33,830 bases of DNA from Verrucomicrobiales bacterium. GTDB taxonomy: Bacteria; Verrucomicrobiota; Verrucomicrobiia; Limisphaerales; UBA9464. Below the pieces are notes generated by a model. The model was not told where the DNA came from. It saw only the letters and a program-made list of their open reading frames with translations, and ran no database searches. This document shows, piece by piece, positions 30,206 through 33,830 of this stretch (position 1 is the first letter of the stretch; each line of letters begins with the position of its first letter). Where the stretch lies: positions 1-33,830 of the forward strand of contig JAEUHD010000383.1 in the NCBI GenBank assembly GCA_016793645.1. The letters run 5' to 3'. Made by a program: the position numbers and the translations under genes.

Positions 30206-31300
30206 ATGCTCCTCAACACCACCACCCCGCGCGTCTTCATCGCCGCCACCCGGCAGAACGACGGCAAGACGACCAATTCCCTGGGACTCCTGGCGGCGCT
30301 TCAGGCGCGGTTCGGACAAGTGGGCTATATCAAGCCCGTCGGCCAGCGATTCGTGGAGATCGATGCCGAAAAGATCGACGAGGATTCCGTCCTTATGGAC
30401 CGGGTCTTTCGGCTGAACTGCCCGCTCGTCGACATGTCACCGATCGCGGTCGAACCCGATTTCACCCGCAAGTACCTTCAGGCGGCCAACTACGAAACCC
30501 TGGTCAAACGCATCCACAAGGCTTTTGACCGCGTGGCGTGGGAGAAGGATTTCGTGCTGTGCGAGGGCACCGGACACGCCGGTGTCGGCAGCGTGTTCGA
30601 CCTCAGCAACGCCACCGTGGCGCGCCTGCTCGGCGCCAAGGTGGTGATCGTCACCCGGGGCGGCATCGGACTCCCCATTGACGAGGTGACCCTGAATTGC
30701 GCCCTTTTCGCCCGCGAAGGGGTGGAGGTCATCGGCGTGATTCTCAACAAGGTCCTCCCCGAGAAACTGGAATACATCGCCGAATTTGCAGAAAAGGGTC
30801 TCCGGCGGAAGGGACTCAAACTCCTCGGCGTCGTCCCCCATCAACCGATGCTTTCGTTTCCGACGATGGACCTGGTCCGGGAGGACCTCGGGGCGAAGGA
30901 ACTCAACCAGACCGGACAGATCCACAACATCATCGAACATGTGGTCATCGGCGCCATGGGCCCGACCCGGGCGTCAGCGCTGTTTCGGCCCGGTGTCCTG
31001 CTCATCGTCCCTGCGGACCGGGACGACATCATCAAGGCGGCGGGGGAATACCTGAAGGGCGGCGGGAAGCTGGCAGGCATCGCCCTCTCCGACGACATCG
31101 CCCCCTCCGGTGCGGTCCTGAAGCTCACCCGAGGACTCCCCTGCCCCGTCCTGATGACTCCGCTCGACAGCTACATGGTCGCCAGCCGCGTACACGACCT
31201 CATCGTGAAGATTCGTCCCGGGGACACCGAAAAGATCCGGCTGGTCCAGGACCTCATCGCCAAGCACGTGAAGCTGGACAAGATCCTCGAAGCCATTTGA
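30206..31300 (+). CDS. BioD-like P-loop plus DRTGG domain protein (detached Pta N-terminal region)
   Basis: A 364-residue cytosolic protein with two parts. The first (about 8-205) is a dethiobiotin-synthetase-like P-loop domain with a Walker A variant ATRQNDGKTT (residues 14-23) and LCEGTGHAGVGSVFDLSNA. The second (about 215-330) is a DRTGG domain (GAMGPTRASALFRPGVLLIV, then AGIALSDDIAPSGAVLKLTRG). In long Pta enzymes these two domains precede the catalytic part and mediate allosteric control by NADH and other metabolites. Here they form a separate protein encoded after the catalytic gene, 2 bp apart, with a GAGG ribosome-binding site 8 bases before the ATG. It is probably a regulatory subunit of the Pta protein. 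Confidence 0.85.
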   Translation: MLLNTTTPRVFIAATRQNDGKTTNSLGLLAALQARFGQVGYIKPVGQRFVEIDAEKIDEDSVLMDRVFRLNCPLVDMSPIAVEPDFTRKYLQAANYETLVKRIHKAFDRVAWEKDFVLCEGTGHAGVGSVFDLSNATVARLLGAKVVIVTRGGIGLPIDEVTLNCALFAREGVEVIGVILNKVLPEKLEYIAEFAEKGLRRKGLKLLGVVPHQPMLSFPTMDLVREDLGAKELNQTGQIHNIIEHVVIGAMGPTRASALFRPGVLLIVPADRDDIIKAAGEYLKGGGKLAGIALSDDIAPSGAVLKLTRGLPCPVLMTPLDSYMVASRVHDLIVKIRPGDTEKIRLVQDLIAKHVKLDKILEAI

Positions 31301-31392
31301 GGACGCCTCACTCCTCGTCCGGGAATCGGCGGCCGCGCAGACGCAGGCAATTCGGGAGGCGGGCTTGCCGGGCATCCTGGATCCTTCCCACG

Positions 31393-31424
31393 AAAAAGGG
31401 CCGCCCCGAGAATCGGAGCGGCCC
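31393..31424 (-). terminator. Intrinsic terminator of ppdK
   Basis: On the minus strand GGGCCGCTCCGA (31424-31413) pairs with TCGGGGCGGCCC (31409-31398) over 12 positions with a single G-U wobble and a 3-base loop, followed by TTTTT (31397-31393). The stop of ppdK lies about 80 bp upstream. There is no T-run on the plus-strand side, so it serves only ppdK. A smaller GGAACC/GGTTCC hairpin precedes it. Confidence 0.9.
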
Positions 31425-31505
31425 CAAGGGAACCCAGGGTTCCTTGCGGTCCGAAGGCCTCGCGCACCGGCAAGCCCGTGCGGCGGCCATCCGGCCGGGC
31501 AGGGA

Positions 31506-33830
31506 CTACTTCTTCCTGCCCTTTGAGGCGGCGGCCTTGCGCTTCTCCTCGATCGCAGCCTGTGCGGCGGCGAGGCGGGCGACAGGCACGCGGTACGGCG
31601 AGCAACTGACGTAGGTCAGGCCGACCTTGTGGCAGAACTTCACGGAGTCGGGGTCGCCGCCGTGTTCGCCGCAGATGCCCAGCTTGATGCCCGGGCGGGT
31701 CGCATTGCCCTTCTCCGCCGCGATCTTCACCAACTGGCCGACACCGGTCTGGTCAATCGAGGCGAACGGATTCTTCTTCACGATCTCGTTCTCGGTGTAG
31801 GCGCCGAGGAATGAGCCCGAGTCGTCCCGCGACATGCCGAGGCAGGTCTGCGTGAGGTCGTTGGTGCCGAAGCTGAAGAACTCCGCGGTCTGGGCGATCT
31901 CGTCGGCCGTCAGCGCGCCGCGCGGGATCTCGATCATGGTGCCCACGGAGTAGGCGATCTTGACCTTCTTCTCCTTCTGAACCTGGGCGGCCACCTCGTG
32001 GACGATGGCCACCTGGAGGTCGAGCTCCTTCTTGAAGCCCACCAGCGGGATCATGATCTCAGGCTTGGCCTTGAAGCCCTTCTTGGTGGCATCGGCGGCC
32101 GCCTCGAGCACGGCACGGGCCTGCATGCGGGTGATCTCCGGATACTTGATCCCGAGGCGGCAGCCGCGGAATCCGAGCATCGGGTTGAACTCATGCAGCT
32201 CGTGCACGCGGGCCATGATCTTCTCCACCGGAATGCCGAGCTTCCGGGCGAGATCCATCTGCTGCTCCTTGCTGTGCGGCAGGAACTCATGCAGCGGGGG
32301 ATCGAGGAACCGGATGGTCGCCGGGAATCCCTTCAGGGCCTTGAAGATCCCGAAGAAGTCCTCGCGCTGGTAGGGCAGGAGCTTCGCCAGGGCGGCCTCA
32401 CGGGCTTCCAGCGTGTCGGCGAGGATCATCTCGCGCATCGCATCAATGCGGTCGCCCTCGAAGAACATGTGCTCCGTGCGGGTGAGTCCGATGCCCTCGG
32501 CGCCGAACGCGATCGCCTGCGAGGTCTGCTCCGGCGTGTCGGCATTGGTGCGGACGGACAGGCGGGTGGCCTTCTTGCACCACTCCATCAGCTTCACGTA
32601 GTTCTTGTACTTCTCGGTCTTCTGCGCGGCCTTGTCGCCGTTCAGCAGGCCCGAGATGATCTCCGACGGTGCGGTCTTGATCTGGCCCGCATAGACGAGG
32701 CCGGACGTGCCGTCGATGGACAGGAAGTCCCCTTCCTTGAAGGTGGTGCCGTCGATCGTGGTGGTCTTGGCATCGTAGTCGATGGCGACACCGGCGGCGC
32801 CGCACACGCAAACCTTGCCCATCTGGCGGGCAACCAGCGCGGCGTGGGACGAGACGCCTCCACGGGCGGTCAGGATGCCCTCGGCGGCGATCATGCCGCG
32901 GAGGTCTTCCGGAGAGGTTTCCACGCGGACGAGGAGGACCTTCTCGCCCTTCTCGGCGGCCTGCACGGCACGGTCCGCATTGAAGTACACCTTGCCGGTG
33001 GCGGCACCAGGGCCGGCCGGGAGGCCGGTGGCGATCACCTTGGCCTTCTTCACCTCGGCGAGGTCGAAGATCGGGGCCAGGAGCTGCTCGAGCTGGTCGG
33101 CCGGGTTGCGCAGCACGGCGGTTTCCCAGTCGATGAGCTTCTCGTTCACCATATCCGCGGCGAACTTCAGCGCCGCAGCCGCGGTGCGCTTGCCGTTGCG
33201 CGTCTGGAGCATGAACAGCTTGCCGTCCTGGATCGTGAACTCCACGTCCTGCACGTCCTTGAAGTGCTTCTCAAGCGTCGCACGCACCTTGAGCAGTTCG
33301 GCATAGCTCTTGGGCATGACGTCCTTGAGCTTGAGCACGGGCTCCGGGGTGCGCACGCCGGCCACGACGTCCTCGCCCTGGGCGTTGACCAGGAACTCGC
33401 CGTAGAATTCGTTGGTGCCGTTGGCGGGGTTGCGGGTGAAGGCCACGCCGGACCCGGAGGTCTCGCCCGTGTTGCCGAACACCATCGCCTGCACGTTGAC
33501 CGCGGTACCCCACTCGGAGGGGATGTTGTACTTGCGGCGATACACGATCGCGCGGTCGTTCATCCAGGATCCGAACACCGCACCGGCGGCGCCGCGGAGC
33601 TGATCCCACGGGCTGTTCGGGAAGACCTTCCCGGTGCGCTCCTTGACCAGGGCCTTGAAGCGCTTCACGAGTTCCTGCTGGTCCGCGGCCGTCAGCTTGG
33701 AGTCCTCGATATCCCCGTGATACGTCTCGTGCTTGTAGCCCTCGATGACGGTTTCGAAGGGCTCGTGATCCTCACCCTCGCGCTTCTGCACGCCCAGGAC
33801 GACGTCGCCGTACATCTGGATGAAGCGGCG
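31506..33830 (-). CDS. ppdK: Pyruvate, phosphate dikinase, N-terminus outside the window
   Basis: The visible 774 codons run off the right edge; the edge residues [11 protein letters not shown] are internal to PPDK, so about 100-120 N-terminal residues are missing. The enzyme interconverts pyruvate + ATP + phosphate and PEP + AMP + diphosphate. The ATP-grasp part shows [30 protein letters not shown] and [12 protein letters not shown]. The swivelling domain has the phosphohistidine motif [16 protein letters not shown] (family GGMTSHA). The C-terminal PEP/pyruvate barrel has [24 protein letters not shown] and the catalytic-Cys region [11 protein letters not shown]. The last residues are Lys-rich. 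A strong intrinsic terminator follows. With pta nearby this suggests a PEP/pyruvate/acetyl-CoA node. Confidence 0.97.
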   Translation of the reverse strand, partial: RRFIQMYGDVVLGVQKREGEDHEPFETVIEGYKHETYHGDIEDSKLTAADQQELVKRFKALVKERTGKVFPNSPWDQLRGAAGAVFGSWMNDRAIVYRRKYNIPSEWGTAVNVQAMVFGNTGETSGSGVAFTRNPANGTNEFYGEFLVNAQGEDVVAGVRTPEPVLKLKDVMPKSYAELLKVRATLEKHFKDVQDVEFTIQDGKLFMLQTRNGKRTAAAALKFAADMVNEKLIDWETAVLRNPADQLEQLLAPIFDLAEVKKAKVIATGLPAGPGAATGKVYFNADRAVQAAEKGEKVLLVRVETSPEDLRGMIAAEGILTARGGVSSHAALVARQMGKVCVCGAAGVAIDYDAKTTTIDGTTFKEGDFLSIDGTSGLVYAGQIKTAPSEIISGLLNGDKAAQKTEKYKNYVKLMEWCKKATRLSVRTNADTPEQTSQAIAFGAEGIGLTRTEHMFFEGDRIDAMREMILADTLEAREAALAKLLPYQREDFFGIFKALKGFPATIRFLDPPLHEFLPHSKEQQMDLARKLGIPVEKIMARVHELHEFNPMLGFRGCRLGIKYPEITRMQARAVLEAAADATKKGFKAKPEIMIPLVGFKKELDLQVAIVHEVAAQVQKEKKVKIAYSVGTMIEIPRGALTADEIAQTAEFFSFGTNDLTQTCLGMSRDDSGSFLGAYTENEIVKKNPFASIDQTGVGQLVKIAAEKGNATRPGIKLGICGEHGGDPDSVKFCHKVGLTYVSCSPYRVPVARLAAAQAAIEEKRKAAASKGRKK

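Overview
The window is GC-rich bacterial chromosome that most resembles a member of the Verrucomicrobiota, perhaps of the Pedosphaera/Limisphaera type. This is inferred from the gene families, not from a marker gene. The supporting families are a planctomycete-type cytochrome c fused to WD40 repeats, a PPC-type secreted partner, a lamin-tail-domain secreted protein, DUF3500, a PEP-CTERM protein, and a C-terminal module typical of verrucomicrobial secreted proteins. Recognisable Shine-Dalgarno sequences are sparse, and many starts rely on ATGA/GTGA overlaps with the gene upstream. Both ends cut through genes: a flippase on the left and pyruvate,phosphate dikinase on the right. There is no phage, insertion sequence or CRISPR array.

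Layout. (1) 1-5355, plus strand: the end of an exopolysaccharide cluster, with a flippase C-terminus, a GT4-type and a GT2 glycosyltransferase, a nucleotidyltransferase-like protein and a polysaccharide pyruvyl transferase family protein. The first four genes are tightly coupled. (2) 5366-6846, minus: a membrane-anchored HEAT-repeat protein and a YmdB-like phosphodiesterase. (3) 7008-10168, plus: a secreted DUF3500 protein, shikimate dehydrogenase and an enlarged prepilin peptidase. (4) 10200-12313, minus: a lamin-tail protein and a small conserved protein, which is divergent across a long imperfect palindrome from a fumarylacetoacetate-hydrolase family gene. (5) 13257-18037, plus: a two-gene operon encoding a secreted PPC protein and a cytochrome c-WD40 protein, both with coiled-coil segments. 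(6) 18163-18767, minus: HPr and GatC. (7) 18895-22878, plus: a DUF885 hydrolase, a Tat-exported Gfo/Idh oxidoreductase and a YqjD-YqjE-YqjK-like envelope stress module. (8) 22919-26835: a cyclic-nucleotide-binding histidine kinase divergent from a SET-domain protein, then a ComM-type AAA ATPase divergent from a small lipoprotein. (9) 27028-29042: a PEP-CTERM protein, tRNA-Asn, a GT2 glycosyltransferase and a periplasmic rhodanese. (10) 29148-31300, plus: a phosphotransacetylase catalytic protein followed by a separate BioD-like/DRTGG protein. (11) 31506-33830, minus: ppdK with a clear intrinsic terminator.

How the parts may work together. The exopolysaccharide cluster and the PEP-CTERM protein fit the known association between exosortase-sorted surface proteins and exopolysaccharide. 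Phosphotransacetylase, its split regulatory domain and PPDK form an acetyl-CoA/pyruvate/PEP node, and HPr is a PEP-linked phosphocarrier, although these genes are not one operon. The best candidates for new biology are the cytochrome c-WD40/PPC coiled-coil pair, the split phosphotransacetylase, the kinase/SET divergent pair, the nucleotidyltransferase-like protein in the exopolysaccharide cluster, and the 44-bp palindrome at 12343-12386. None of these is a demonstrated new system.
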